Below are positions 45,908 through 54,110 of a stretch of 64,000 bases of DNA, piece by piece. Numbering within the stretch: position 1 is the stretch's first letter; every line of letters starts with the position of its first letter. This stretch comes from Mycobacterium sp. 4858. GTDB lineage: Bacteria > Actinomycetota > Actinomycetes > Mycobacteriales > Mycobacteriaceae. The stretch is taken from contig NZ_LT968776.1 of the NCBI RefSeq assembly GCF_900240975.1, positions 868,001 to 932,000 of the forward strand, in the 5' to 3' direction. The notes under the pieces were generated by a model, which saw only the letters and a list, made by a program, of their open reading frames with translations, searched no databases and was not told the origin of the DNA. The translations under genes were made by a program, and so were the position numbers.

Positions 45908-46921
45908 CTACCCGACAGAGCTACCGTGGACGGCCACGATGAATCTGTCGAGTTCGCGTGGAATGTCGGGACCCGAGGGCTCGATGACGATCTCGGTGGC
46001 GCCGGCTTGGGCCATTGCGGCCACGGCCTTTCCGACAGTCTCGGCGGTTCCGCTCAGGGTGACCGAGGGGACCGAGGCGTAACCTCCGGCACGCCAACCG
46101 GCCAGGTCGGCGTCGTTCATCTCGACCATGGTGCCCTGGTGAATGTGCAGGTGGCGCAGGCGCTGAGGAACCTTCTCGATTACGCCTAGCCAGGCGGAGC
46201 CTCCGGGCATCCCACGCACTGCGTCGGCGCCCTTGGTGACATAGATGAAGTGATATGCCGCGGCCCATGGGGCGCCGACCACTGATCGGACGCGTTCGCC
46301 GGCCAAGTCCTCCCCTTCGTCGAGGACGGTACCCATGGTGGCGACCACCGCGCGAATAAAGTCGCTCTGACCGGGCACGACGTCGAACATGGAGATCAGC
46401 CCGTCGGCGCCGAGCCGCTTGGCGACGCCGGCACCCTTGGGTCCGGTTGCCGCCACCAGCAACGGGATTCGCAGGGGCAGTGCGTCGGCTTGCGCCGAGG
46501 TCAGCATCAACTTGATGGCCGCGCCTTCCCAGTCGGTCGCCTCTCCTGCCAACAGCGCCTGGTAGGCACGGATATAGCACTCCATGTAGGACCATCGGAT
46601 CGGCGGCTGGCCGATGGCCGCGCGGCTGGAGAACCCGGTGCCGAAAGAGGTCACAATCCGCCCCGGCGCCCGTCGATGCAGTGAGACGGTCTCGGCGGCG
46701 TTGACCAACGGGTGGCGCTGCGTCGGAATCAATACCGCGGGACCCAGCTCGATCGTCGTGGTCCGCTCCGCCGCACGGTGCAGGCCGAGCCAGACGTCAT
46801 CGCCTCCGAACGGGGTGTCGTAGAGATAGGCCCGGCGATAGCCCAGTTTCTCCGCCGCGACAATGTGCTCAGCCGACTCGAATGACGGTGGCAGCGCCAC
46901 ACTTACATCGATCGCGGTCAT
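45908..46921 (-). CDS. LLM-class flavin/F420-dependent oxidoreductase
   Basis: A 337-residue luciferase-like TIM-barrel protein: LGYRRAYLYDTPFGGDDVWL, IELGPAVLIPTQRHPLVNAA, IVTSFGTGFSSRAAIG, IPLLVAATGPKGAGVAKRLG. Mycobacterial members usually use F420 rather than FMN. A 3' relic of a paralog lies at 40192-40325. The ATG at 46921 overlaps the stop of the DsbA-like gene (ATGA) and follows GGAGAGG, so the two are coupled. Confidence 0.9.
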   Translation of the reverse strand: MTAIDVSVALPPSFESAEHIVAAEKLGYRRAYLYDTPFGGDDVWLGLHRAAERTTTIELGPAVLIPTQRHPLVNAAETVSLHRRAPGRIVTSFGTGFSSRAAIGQPPIRWSYMECYIRAYQALLAGEATDWEGAAIKLMLTSAQADALPLRIPLLVAATGPKGAGVAKRLGADGLISMFDVVPGQSDFIRAVVATMGTVLDEGEDLAGERVRSVVGAPWAAAYHFIYVTKGADAVRGMPGGSAWLGVIEKVPQRLRHLHIHQGTMVEMNDADLAGWRAGGYASVPSVTLSGTAETVGKAVAAMAQAGATEIVIEPSGPDIPRELDRFIVAVHGSSVG

Positions 46922-47541
46922 TGGTTGCTCCTCTCCAATCGCGCTCGCTGAGCCAACGCATCGTGGGCAATGCGCTCAAATTCCGACATGGGCACTAGCC
47001 CGGCTACCAACCTGCCGCAGAGCAGCCACGCGGGTGTGCCGCAGACGCCGCACTGCTGCCCGGTCCGTTCCAACAAATGGACAGCGGCGTAGGCAGTGCC
47101 GTCGGCGAGCGCGGTGTGCAGTGCGCCCGGGTCCACGCCGGCCTTTACCGCGTGTCGGTCGATGACCTGTTGATCCTCGATGTCTTCACCGAGAGCGAAG
47201 TGCGCCTGGTACAACCCCCGCTGGAGCTCGTCGAAGGCGGCCGGCTGATTGCGGCGAACCCATTCGGCGGCGGCTAAAGCACTCCTGCTGTTGGGGATTC
47301 GATCCGGCCAGTTCAGCACCAGTCCCTCCGCTGCCGCCTCCCGCTCGAGCATCTCGGACCTCGGCCCACGACGGGGACCGATAACGAGACCGCCGGCCGG
47401 GATGTCGGGATGCGCCTGGAATGGCAGTGAGATGACCTCGAGGCCGGCCTCCACCAGGAGGGCGGACCTCGACTGCCCGATGTAGCAGAACGGGCATATG
47501 AAGTCGTACCAGTGCAGTACCGGCCTCGGCGCGTCACTCAT
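46918..47541 (-). CDS. DsbA-family thiol oxidoreductase-like protein
   Basis: A 207-residue thioredoxin-fold protein without signal peptide. WYDFICPFCYIGQSRSALLV carries the CxxC motif (CPFC), and GTPAWLLCGRLVAGLVPM the cis-Pro region. It is like the FrnE / HCCA-isomerase branch of the DsbA family, which act in the cytoplasm on thiols or as isomerases of aromatic catabolites. The latter would suit its place in a UbiD cluster. It overlaps genes on both sides by 1-4 bp. Confidence 0.88.
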   Translation of the reverse strand: MSDAPRPVLHWYDFICPFCYIGQSRSALLVEAGLEVISLPFQAHPDIPAGGLVIGPRRGPRSEMLEREAAAEGLVLNWPDRIPNSRSALAAAEWVRRNQPAAFDELQRGLYQAHFALGEDIEDQQVIDRHAVKAGVDPGALHTALADGTAYAAVHLLERTGQQCGVCGTPAWLLCGRLVAGLVPMSEFERIAHDALAQRARLERSNQ

Positions 47542-48509
47542 CAGTTCCTCACTGGCGGAGACGCTTTCAAAGATCCCCGCAGCACGTCGATCGCTTGTGT
47601 GATCGCTGCGGTCGCCGCAGCGGTTTCGCGCAGGGCGTTCAGCATCATGAAGTCATGAATCGTGGCGTTGTAGCGGACGCTGGTGCAATGCACCCCGGCG
47701 GCGGTCAGCTTGCGGGCATAGGCCTCTGCTTCGTCACGCAGGACGTCGCATTCGTCCACGACGACGAACGCCTCAGGCAGTCCGGCGAGTTCGCCGACGC
47801 CGGCCCTCAGCGGTGAGGCGAGGACGTCGTCGCGCCGATCCAGATCGGGCAGATACGCATCCCAGAACCAGGCCATGGCCTTGGCAGTCAGGTGCGGACC
47901 TTCGGCGAAATCACGGTAACTCGGGGTGTTTTGCGAGGCGTCGGTCACCGGGTAGTACAACGACTGGTGAACGAAGGTGACGTCGCCGCGCCGGCGGGCC
48001 AGCAAGGCCAACGCGGCGGCCAAATTGCCGCCGGCCGAGTCACCGGCGACCGCCACGCGGGTGCCGTCGACACCGGCACTCGAGCCGTTTCGCTGGATCC
48101 AGCGTGCGGCCGCGTAGGCCTGCTCGAGCGCGACCGGATAGCGGGCCTCCGGTGCGCGATCATATTCGACGAACACGACGGCGGCGTGCACGCCTACACA
48201 AAGCTCACGCACCAGGCGGTCGTGGGTTGCAGCGCTGCCGAGCACCCATCCGCCACCGTGCAGGTATAGCACGGCAGGAAAAAGGCCTTTTGCCCCAACC
48301 GGTTTGACGAGGCGGACGCGCACCTGGGCGCCACCGGCCCCGACGGTCATCCATGCACTGTCGACGTCGGGCTTGGCGGCCGGAGACGACTGGATATCCT
48401 CCAGCCCGTCGCGCGCTTCGGTTGGCGTCACTTCGTAGACCGGTGGCACGTGGGCCGCCGTTGCGGCGAATTCGGCGGCGGCCGGCTCGAGGGCGGAATC
48501 TGATATCAC
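47541..48509 (-). CDS. Alpha/beta hydrolase (hormone-sensitive-lipase-like esterase)
   Basis: A 322-residue esterase. The HSL oxyanion motif YLHGGGWVLGSA, the nucleophile elbow VAVAGDSAGGNLAAAL, the acidic residue in VVVDECDVLRDE and the catalytic His in YNATIHDFMML are all present. The GTG at 48509 overlaps the UbiD stop (GTGA), which is why it is chosen over the longer frame that begins inside ubiD. Probably cleaves an ester or lactone in the pathway. Confidence 0.9.
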   Translation of the reverse strand: MISDSALEPAAAEFAATAAHVPPVYEVTPTEARDGLEDIQSSPAAKPDVDSAWMTVGAGGAQVRVRLVKPVGAKGLFPAVLYLHGGGWVLGSAATHDRLVRELCVGVHAAVVFVEYDRAPEARYPVALEQAYAAARWIQRNGSSAGVDGTRVAVAGDSAGGNLAAALALLARRRGDVTFVHQSLYYPVTDASQNTPSYRDFAEGPHLTAKAMAWFWDAYLPDLDRRDDVLASPLRAGVGELAGLPEAFVVVDECDVLRDEAEAYARKLTAAGVHCTSVRYNATIHDFMMLNALRETAAATAAITQAIDVLRGSLKASPPVRN

Positions 48510-50098
48510 ACTTCCGGCATCCGTTTGCTCAGTTTCTGCAGCGTCAGCATTTCGCGCCCACCATCGTCGAGGTAGGGGATGCCGATCCCGTACTCCTCCC
48601 AGCGGCTTGCGATTTTGGACTCGAGCTCGGGTGTGAGCCTGTCGGTTGGCGGGAAGCGGCGCCCACCCCACTCCGGGCGCGGGTCGACCTCCCAGCTTCG
48701 GGTGGCGTCGATCAGTACCCGGGTCCATTGGCCGGCGCCGTATTTGTTGGTGTCATTCAACTCCGGCGGTGTCGACGGGTCGAGCGATGAGCCGAGACCC
48801 GGGCCGAAGAATGCGATATCACCGAGGCGGGCGTTGACCCGGTATGACATGGCCCAGTCCAGCGCGACCGGGTCGTGGAGGTCGATGTCCTCCTCAACGA
48901 CCATGACGTTCTTGTGAAACCACACCGATCCGCCTGTCCCCCAAAGCGCCGAGGCGATCTGCTGCGCGTGACCCCGGTAGCGCTTCTGGATCTGCACCAG
49001 AGTGTTTTGGCCGTTTGTCACCTCAGTCATCCACAGGTCGGTGATGCCGCCGATCCCGAGGTCGTCGAGCACGTTCCAGGTGATCGCCGACCGCGCGAAG
49101 TTGACGATGCTGTCTTCGTTTAAGCATCCCGGCCGTATCCCTTCCAGGGTGCCGCGCAGCACCGGATCGTTGCGGTGGGTGATCCGGGTGACCCGCAGCA
49201 CCGGCGCCGGTGCCGCGCCACCAATGAAGCCGGGGTACTCGGCGAAGGGACCCTCGACGACGAAGGTCGAGGGGTCGGGATCGATGAAGCCCTCGACGAC
49301 GATTTCCGCGGTCGCCGGGACGTGCAACGGCACCGTTTCGCAGGCCACCAGGTCAACCGGGCGCCCGAGCAGGGCACCCATCATGTCCCATTCGCAGATG
49401 TTCTTCGGAAACGGGCTCCCGGCGCAGAACCCTAGCACGTCGTGCCACCCGTACACGACGGCGACCGGCATCGGCTCCGGCTTGTACTCCTCCATGTGGC
49501 CGCCCCAACCCTGACTGGGCACCAGGAGCTTGGCGATCTTGTCACGGTCGACGATCTGGCCCCGGTAGCAACCGATGTTGTCGCGCCCCGTCACCTTGTC
49601 CTCGGTGACCACACCGCAGAACGTGTCGATGTAGCGACCACCGTCCTCGCCGTGCCACTTGGGGACCGGAAGCTCCCACAAATTGATGTCGTCGCCCTCG
49701 AGGATGTTCTCCTTGACCGGGCCGGTATCGACCACCCGCGGCGGGATCGGATTCTTGAACGCCTCCCGGAGGTGACGCACGATCGCCGAGTCACTGGTGC
49801 CTTCGGGCAGCCCCAGCATCAGCTGCACCTGACGCCGGCTGCCCAGTGCCGACGTCAAAAGCTTTGTGCACCGAGTGTTCTCATGGCCAATGATGTTCTC
49901 GAACAGCAGTGCCGGGCCGCCGAGGGCAAGGTTGGCGCGGGTGATCGCCCCGATCTCCTCATCCCAGTCGACGGGGGCCGTGATGCGGCGTAGCTGGCCC
50001 GCGGCTTCGAGGGTGGCCAACCAGCTGCGCTGATCTGGCCCCGATTCTTGGGCGCTGGAAACGTTGATGGTTTCAGGAAGGCTTGTCGTCGCGGTCAT
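48506..50098 (-). CDS. UbiD-family (prenylated-FMN-dependent) decarboxylase
   Basis: A 530-residue UbiD-type decarboxylase for an unsaturated or aromatic acid. It shows the E-R-E type active-site surroundings: TGRDNIGCYRGQIVDRD, PKNICEWDMMGALLGRPVDL, FVVEGPFAEYPGFIGG, VRVNARLGDIAFFG near YRVNARLGDIAFFGPG. It requires prenyl-FMN made by UbiX, which is encoded 35 bp upstream. The ATG at 50098 is preceded by GAGGAG. It is coupled to the downstream hydrolase. Confidence 0.93.
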   Translation of the reverse strand: MTATTSLPETINVSSAQESGPDQRSWLATLEAAGQLRRITAPVDWDEEIGAITRANLALGGPALLFENIIGHENTRCTKLLTSALGSRRQVQLMLGLPEGTSDSAIVRHLREAFKNPIPPRVVDTGPVKENILEGDDINLWELPVPKWHGEDGGRYIDTFCGVVTEDKVTGRDNIGCYRGQIVDRDKIAKLLVPSQGWGGHMEEYKPEPMPVAVVYGWHDVLGFCAGSPFPKNICEWDMMGALLGRPVDLVACETVPLHVPATAEIVVEGFIDPDPSTFVVEGPFAEYPGFIGGAAPAPVLRVTRITHRNDPVLRGTLEGIRPGCLNEDSIVNFARSAITWNVLDDLGIGGITDLWMTEVTNGQNTLVQIQKRYRGHAQQIASALWGTGGSVWFHKNVMVVEEDIDLHDPVALDWAMSYRVNARLGDIAFFGPGLGSSLDPSTPPELNDTNKYGAGQWTRVLIDATRSWEVDPRPEWGGRRFPPTDRLTPELESKIASRWEEYGIGIPYLDDGGREMLTLQKLSKRMPEV

Positions 50099-50133
50099 TT
50101 CGTTCTCCTCACAGGGTTTTGGAGGCTGTTCTT

Positions 50134-50763
50134 CTATCGGCCGTTTGTGACGAGCCAGTCATCGGATTCCGCGAGGTTTCCGTGCCCATTCACCCCAACC
50201 GGCGGTGGATCTTCCTTCCAGCGTTTGATCAGGCAGTGCTCGATCCCCAGTTGGTCGATGACCCGCCCGACCACCTGGTTCGTCACCTCGTCGACCGAGG
50301 TGGGCTTGGTGTAATAGGCCACCATCGGCGGGAAGATCACGGCACCGGCGCGCGCCAGGTAATGCATGTTCTCCAGGTGGATCTCGCTCAAGGGAGCCTC
50401 CCGCGCGACCAGGACCAGCCTGCGCCGCTCCTTGAGCGTCACGTCGGCGGCACGAGTGATCAGGTTGTCGCTGAAGCCAATCCGGATGGCGCTCAACGTC
50501 TTCATGCTGCACGGGCACACCACCATGCCATCGGTGCGGAACGACCCGCTGGAAATGCCCGCGGTAAGATCACGGGCGCTGTACACGTGTGAGGCCAGTG
50601 CCCGCACCTCGTCGACGCCGGTGTTCGTCTCCATCTTGATCGTCGCCCGTGCCCAGTCGCTGAGAATCAGGTGTGTCTCGACCCCCAGCTGCCCAAGTAC
50701 TTCCAGCAGACGGATGCCCAGGGCGGCACCCGTCGCTCCGGTCATAGCGACCACTAAGCGCAT
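50134..50763 (-). CDS. ubiX: UbiX-family flavin prenyltransferase
   Basis: A 209-residue flavoprotein that prenylates FMN to the UbiD cofactor. The FMN phosphate loop VVAMTGATGAALGIRLLEVL opens the protein, and VCPCSMKTLSAIRIGFSDNL and VLVAREAPLSEIHLENM are family motifs. The ATG at 50763 follows GAGGAGG; the longer frame upstream has no support. It is the first clearly intact gene of the minus-strand UbiX-UbiD-hydrolase-DsbA-LLM-SDR run. Confidence 0.93.
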   Translation of the reverse strand: MRLVVAMTGATGAALGIRLLEVLGQLGVETHLILSDWARATIKMETNTGVDEVRALASHVYSARDLTAGISSGSFRTDGMVVCPCSMKTLSAIRIGFSDNLITRAADVTLKERRRLVLVAREAPLSEIHLENMHYLARAGAVIFPPMVAYYTKPTSVDEVTNQVVGRVIDQLGIEHCLIKRWKEDPPPVGVNGHGNLAESDDWLVTNGR

Positions 50764-50852
50764 CGCCGTCCTCCTCTCAGCCGGTCGCCCGGATCTGCTC
50801 GAATGCGCACCGAAGCGACGATTCGGCTGCTCATCGCGTGTCCTTCCACCGG

Positions 50853-51080
50853 TCATTGACCAGCTTGCGGCGCATCGAGCCGACATCGCATCCGCCGGTG
50901 GCTAGCCATGGCAGGTAATTTGGGTGCAGCGGTGAGCTGTCGACGAACCATGCCGAGAACCCGAACTATCGATGCGACTATCCGGAGTCGCGGCAGCTCG
51001 AACGTGATCGTCATGCCGATAACAGCGCACACGACCAGCAGTGGTACCTGCTCTCCGCCGGGGTCGGCATCCGCGGTCAT
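50853..51080 (-). CDS. Doubtful small protein (75 aa)
   Basis: A 75-codon frame that overlaps the stop of the hydrolase fragment (ATGA) and has one hydrophobic stretch (VPLLVVCAVIGMTITF). No family recognised. Its 3' part contains the 21-bp repeat found again at 54075, so this stretch may be a promoter region rather than a gene. Confidence 0.25.
   Translation of the reverse strand: MTADADPGGEQVPLLVVCAVIGMTITFELPRLRIVASIVRVLGMVRRQLTAAPKLPAMASHRRMRCRLDAPQAGQ
50885..50905. repeat. 21-bp direct repeat, copy 1
   Basis: An exact 21-bp match (ATCGCATCCGCCGGTGGC plus TAG) to 54075-54095. It lies about 120-140 bp upstream of the UbiX ATG; the other copy lies 73-93 bp upstream of an SDR start, in the same orientation. 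Possibly a shared operator. Confidence 0.7.
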
Positions 51081-51505
51081 AGCTCCTGCTGCCTTCGATT
51101 TGTCGGATGCGGGGCCGGACTCATGTGGCCGTTGTTGGCCGCCTCCACCATCAGGTCGGTCAGAGCCTGGAGCATCGACAGCAAAGGTGTTTGGTCGGCG
51201 GGCAAGCGACGCGTCTGGGTCGCCCTCGCCGCGATGACATCCTGGTCGGCGACCGCCCTGTCCTTCTCGCAGACGATGTACGTGGATGGCACGGCATGCC
51301 AGGCCGCGGCGGTCAGTACCTCGGTGACCGCGAAGCTGCTGAACGGCCTCATCCGGGCGATTGCGCGATCCGCATCTTCCGCCGGCAGATTAGTGAACAA
51401 AATCTCGTGGGTGTTGTGAGTCGTCATGGTGTCGCCCTCAACGTTCCACCAGGGGACGGCGCCGCTCAGTTGTATCAAGGACTCGCCGATGTCGAGCTGA
51501 AAGCA
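51077..51505 (-). pseudogene. C-terminal half of an alpha/beta hydrolase
   Basis: The minus-strand frame reads SGAVPWWNVEGDTM, LPAEDADRAIARMRPFSSFA, VPSTYIVCEKDRAVADQDVI, then LTDLMVEAANNGH. This is the lid and C-terminal third of the small alpha/beta hydrolases whose conserved AxWxxVPSTYVVCxxDRA block is clear. The nucleophile half is missing. It begins exactly where the HD pseudogene breaks off, so a deletion joined the two. A short product could still be made. Confidence 0.75.
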
Positions 51506-51952
51506 CGTCCGCATTGACGGTGCCGAAGGTGGTGTGCGGGCGATGCGTCATGCCGTCGTTGAAGGCTGCCAAGATCCGTGCGTGGATCGGCGGCAGTGAC
51601 GGCAAGGGCTTCGGGAGGGAGGTCTTCGCGGCAGATGCCCAGGACGTCGGTCTCGACACCTGCTGTGAACACGGCGATTTCGGGTTCGAGGAACTCGGGG
51701 ATCCCCGGAGGGGTGTGCAGGGCGATGCTCAGCCACACCTTTTCGGTGTCGGCTTTGTCAACGCCGCGTCGCACCAGGAAGTCTCGCGCCGCGTCGGCGC
51801 CGTTCACTTCGAAGCGAAGGTTCGAGGTGCGGCCGGGCTGGGTAAGGCCGACATCGTGAAACATCGCGCCGACGTACAGAAGCTCCAGCTCTGGCCGCGG
51901 TCCGCGGCGGTGGCCCTGCAGTGCAACGAACAGGAAGGCCATGATCTTTTCT
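51505..51952 (-). pseudogene. Truncated and frameshifted HD-domain gene
   Basis: The ATG at 51952 with its AAGGAG site runs straight into FLFVALQGHRRGPRPELELL, which is codon ~46 of the intact HD genes, so the first 45 codons are deleted. YVGAMFHDVGLTQPG (metal-binding HD) and GIPEFLEPEIAVFTAGVETD follow. After REDLPPEALAV the frame shifts, and HARILAAFNDGMTHRPHTTF continues in another frame until the gene breaks at FGTVNADVL. It is divergent from GlxA 1. Confidence 0.82.
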
Positions 51953-52022
51953 CGTCTCCTTGAGCGATCCTTCTGGCAAGTTTCCGGGTTCCTCGGCCAC
52001 CCCGGCGCTGGAATTCGCGCCG

Positions 52023-52044
52023 TCCTTCCCACAGAATGCGACAC
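52023..52044. promoter_or_regulatory. Conserved CCACAGAATGCGACA motif, copy 1
   Basis: CTTCCCACAGAATGCGACA between the HD pseudogene and GlxA regulator 1. Near-identical motifs lie at 61826, 63025 and 63089. Probable operator of the GlxA/HD units. Confidence 0.6.
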
Positions 52045-52087
52045 GGTTGGCTTGAACTTGACGCCGCCGACGCGACACGATGAGCGG

Positions 52088-53059
52088 GTGGTCGGCATCA
52101 GCGCAATACCCCGCGTGGTGGTGATCGTCGTCTTCGACGGCGTAAAGCTGTTGGACACGGCAGGGCCCGCGGAGGTCTTCGTCGAAGCCAACCGGTTCGG
52201 CGCGAACTATTCGCTGGAGATCGCGTCGGTGGATGGGAACGACGTCACCACTTCGATAGGGACGCGGTTCGCCGTCACCCGGAGCATTTCGTCCATCGAG
52301 TCCGCCGATACGGTCCTGGTCGCCGGCGGAGACAATCTGGTCGGGCGGCCGATCGATCTCGCGCTCGTCGAGGCGCTCAAAACGGTGCCGGCCCGGACGC
52401 GGCGGCTGGCATCCGTATGCACGGGCTCGTTCATCCTGGCGCAGGCGGGGCTGCTCAGCGGCCGTCGCGCCACGACGCATTGGCGGCATACCGGACGCTT
52501 GGCCCGAGCCTTTCCCGATGTCGGGGTCGAACCGGATGCGATCTTTGTCCGCGACGGCGACGTGTTTACCTCCGCGGGCGTGTCGTCGGGAATCGACCTC
52601 GCGTTAGCGTTGGTCGAACTCGATTACGGCCCGGAGTTGGTCCGTGAAGTCGCGCGCGCGTTGGTGGTATACCTCAAACGCGCTGGCGGACAGTCGCAGT
52701 TCTCGGTCATGATCGAGGCCGATCCGCCGCCGGATTCCCCCCTGCGAGCGGTCACCGACGCAATCAACGCCGACCCCGGGGCCGACCACAGCGTGAAAAG
52801 GCTTGCGGCCCGGGCATCTCTGAGCACACGTCAACTGACCCGACTGTTTCAGTCGGACCTCGGATTGACGCCGGCGCGCTACGTCGAGTTGGTGCGAATC
52901 GACTTCGCGCGCACGGCACTCGAAGCCGGTCGCACCATCGCCGAGGCCGCAGACCTGGCAGGGTTTGGCAGTACGGAGACATTGAGACGGGTGTTTCTCA
53001 ATCATCTGGGCATCACCCCCAAGGCCTACCGAGACAGATTCCGCACGGCCTGCACCTGA
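52088..53059 (+). CDS. GlxA-type AraC-family regulator with DJ-1/PfpI domain, copy 1
   Basis: About 323 residues from a GTG at 52088. The N-terminal DJ-1/PfpI-like domain has VVVIVVFDGVKLLDTAGPAE, and ASVCTGSFILAQAGLLSGRR with the nucleophile-type Cys, then ATTHWRHTGRLARAFPDV. The C-terminal double HTH of AraC type is ARASLSTRQLTRLFQSDLGL and GFGSTETLRRVFLNHLGITP. The GTG was chosen by matching the paralog at 63117; the open frame extends to 51941 through the motif region. It probably senses a small metabolite and controls neighbouring genes through the motif at 52023. Confidence 0.88.
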   Translation: MVGISAIPRVVVIVVFDGVKLLDTAGPAEVFVEANRFGANYSLEIASVDGNDVTTSIGTRFAVTRSISSIESADTVLVAGGDNLVGRPIDLALVEALKTVPARTRRLASVCTGSFILAQAGLLSGRRATTHWRHTGRLARAFPDVGVEPDAIFVRDGDVFTSAGVSSGIDLALALVELDYGPELVREVARALVVYLKRAGGQSQFSVMIEADPPPDSPLRAVTDAINADPGADHSVKRLAARASLSTRQLTRLFQSDLGLTPARYVELVRIDFARTALEAGRTIAEAADLAGFGSTETLRRVFLNHLGITPKAYRDRFRTACT

Positions 53060-53096
53060 AAACTCCTCTGCTGCAAGGTGATCAAGGACGCACTCG

Positions 53097-54002
53097 TTAC
53101 CTACCCCAACCGGCCGGTTTCAGCAGGTCCGACAATCCGACGCGATGCAACATCTCGGCCCTGAGCCGGTCGAGCAAGGCGAAGCCGACATCGGCACCAT
53201 CGTTGGCCGGGTCGATGTGGACTCGAAACGGACGCTTCCCAAATGCGGTGTCGACCACGTTGACCACTGCGTCGGCAACCGTGGACACGTCGGCTCCGTG
53301 CGCCCCGATCACGGCGAGGGCCTCCTGGACCCGGGTTCCTAAACCCGCGTAGGGTCCGGCCTCGTACTGGCCCACAATCACGCGGTCTGCGGGTGAGCCG
53401 GCATCGGTGAAGTGGTTGGTCCCGCTCGTGAATGCGCCGGGAACGATGATGGAGGTCTCTATGCCCCATCGGGTTAACTCACATGCATAGGCCACCGCGA
53501 GCGAGTCCATCGCGGCCTTCGCCGCGAAATATGGCGCCAGATACGGTGGCATGCCCCCCGCGGAACTGCTGCTGGACACCCATACCAGAAGACCCTGGCG
53601 CTGTCGTCGCATGTGCGGCAGCACCGCGCGGTTGACTCGCTGTGTCCCCACAACGTTGACGTCATAGAGTTCGGCCAGCTGTTCCGGCGTAAAGGCCTCG
53701 GCCGGCCCGAATGCCATGTGTCCCGCGTTGTGTATCACCACGTCGATACGGCCGTTGGCGACGAAAATCCTTTCGATCGCTGCGTCCACCGAAGGCTGCG
53801 ACTGCACGTCCATTTCCACGGTCCACAGCTCAACCCCGTTGTCCTTCGCGAAGCAGCCGATCGCTTCGATCTGGGATGCATTGCGGCCGTTGATGTCTTG
53901 CATCGACGCATAGACCGTGTGGCCCGCCAGCGCCAATGCCTCGGAGCCCAGCCGACCGAAGCCACTCGCTGCGCCGGTCACCACGATCACGTCCTGACCC
54001 AT
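53097..54002 (-). CDS. Short-chain dehydrogenase/reductase
   Basis: A 301-residue SDR: VIVVTGAASGFGRLGSEALA (TGxxxGxG), IDVVIHNAGHMAFGPAEAFT (NAG), VWVSSSSSAGG with the catalytic Ser, YLAPYFAAKAAMD (YxxxK). The ATG at 54002 has GGGAG upstream; a TTG at 54047 gives a longer but unsupported start. The 21-bp repeat lies 73-93 bp upstream. Convergent with GlxA 1, 37 bp between stops. Confidence 0.9.
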   Translation of the reverse strand: MGQDVIVVTGAASGFGRLGSEALALAGHTVYASMQDINGRNASQIEAIGCFAKDNGVELWTVEMDVQSQPSVDAAIERIFVANGRIDVVIHNAGHMAFGPAEAFTPEQLAELYDVNVVGTQRVNRAVLPHMRRQRQGLLVWVSSSSSAGGMPPYLAPYFAAKAAMDSLAVAYACELTRWGIETSIIVPGAFTSGTNHFTDAGSPADRVIVGQYEAGPYAGLGTRVQEALAVIGAHGADVSTVADAVVNVVDTAFGKRPFRVHIDPANDGADVGFALLDRLRAEMLHRVGLSDLLKPAGWGR

Positions 54003-54074
54003 CGAAGCAGCTCCCGTCCCGCTGGTCTTGTGCGTCTTGTGCGTCAATGAGATCCTGGCGCCAACGGGCCGGCA

Positions 54075-54095
54075 ATCGCATCCGCCGGTGGCTAG
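54075..54095. repeat. 21-bp direct repeat, copy 2
   Basis: Identical to 50885-50905, in the gap between the SDR start and the end of the LuxR-type regulator. Confidence 0.7.
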
Positions 54096-54110
54096 TCGAC
54101 CACTTCTCCG

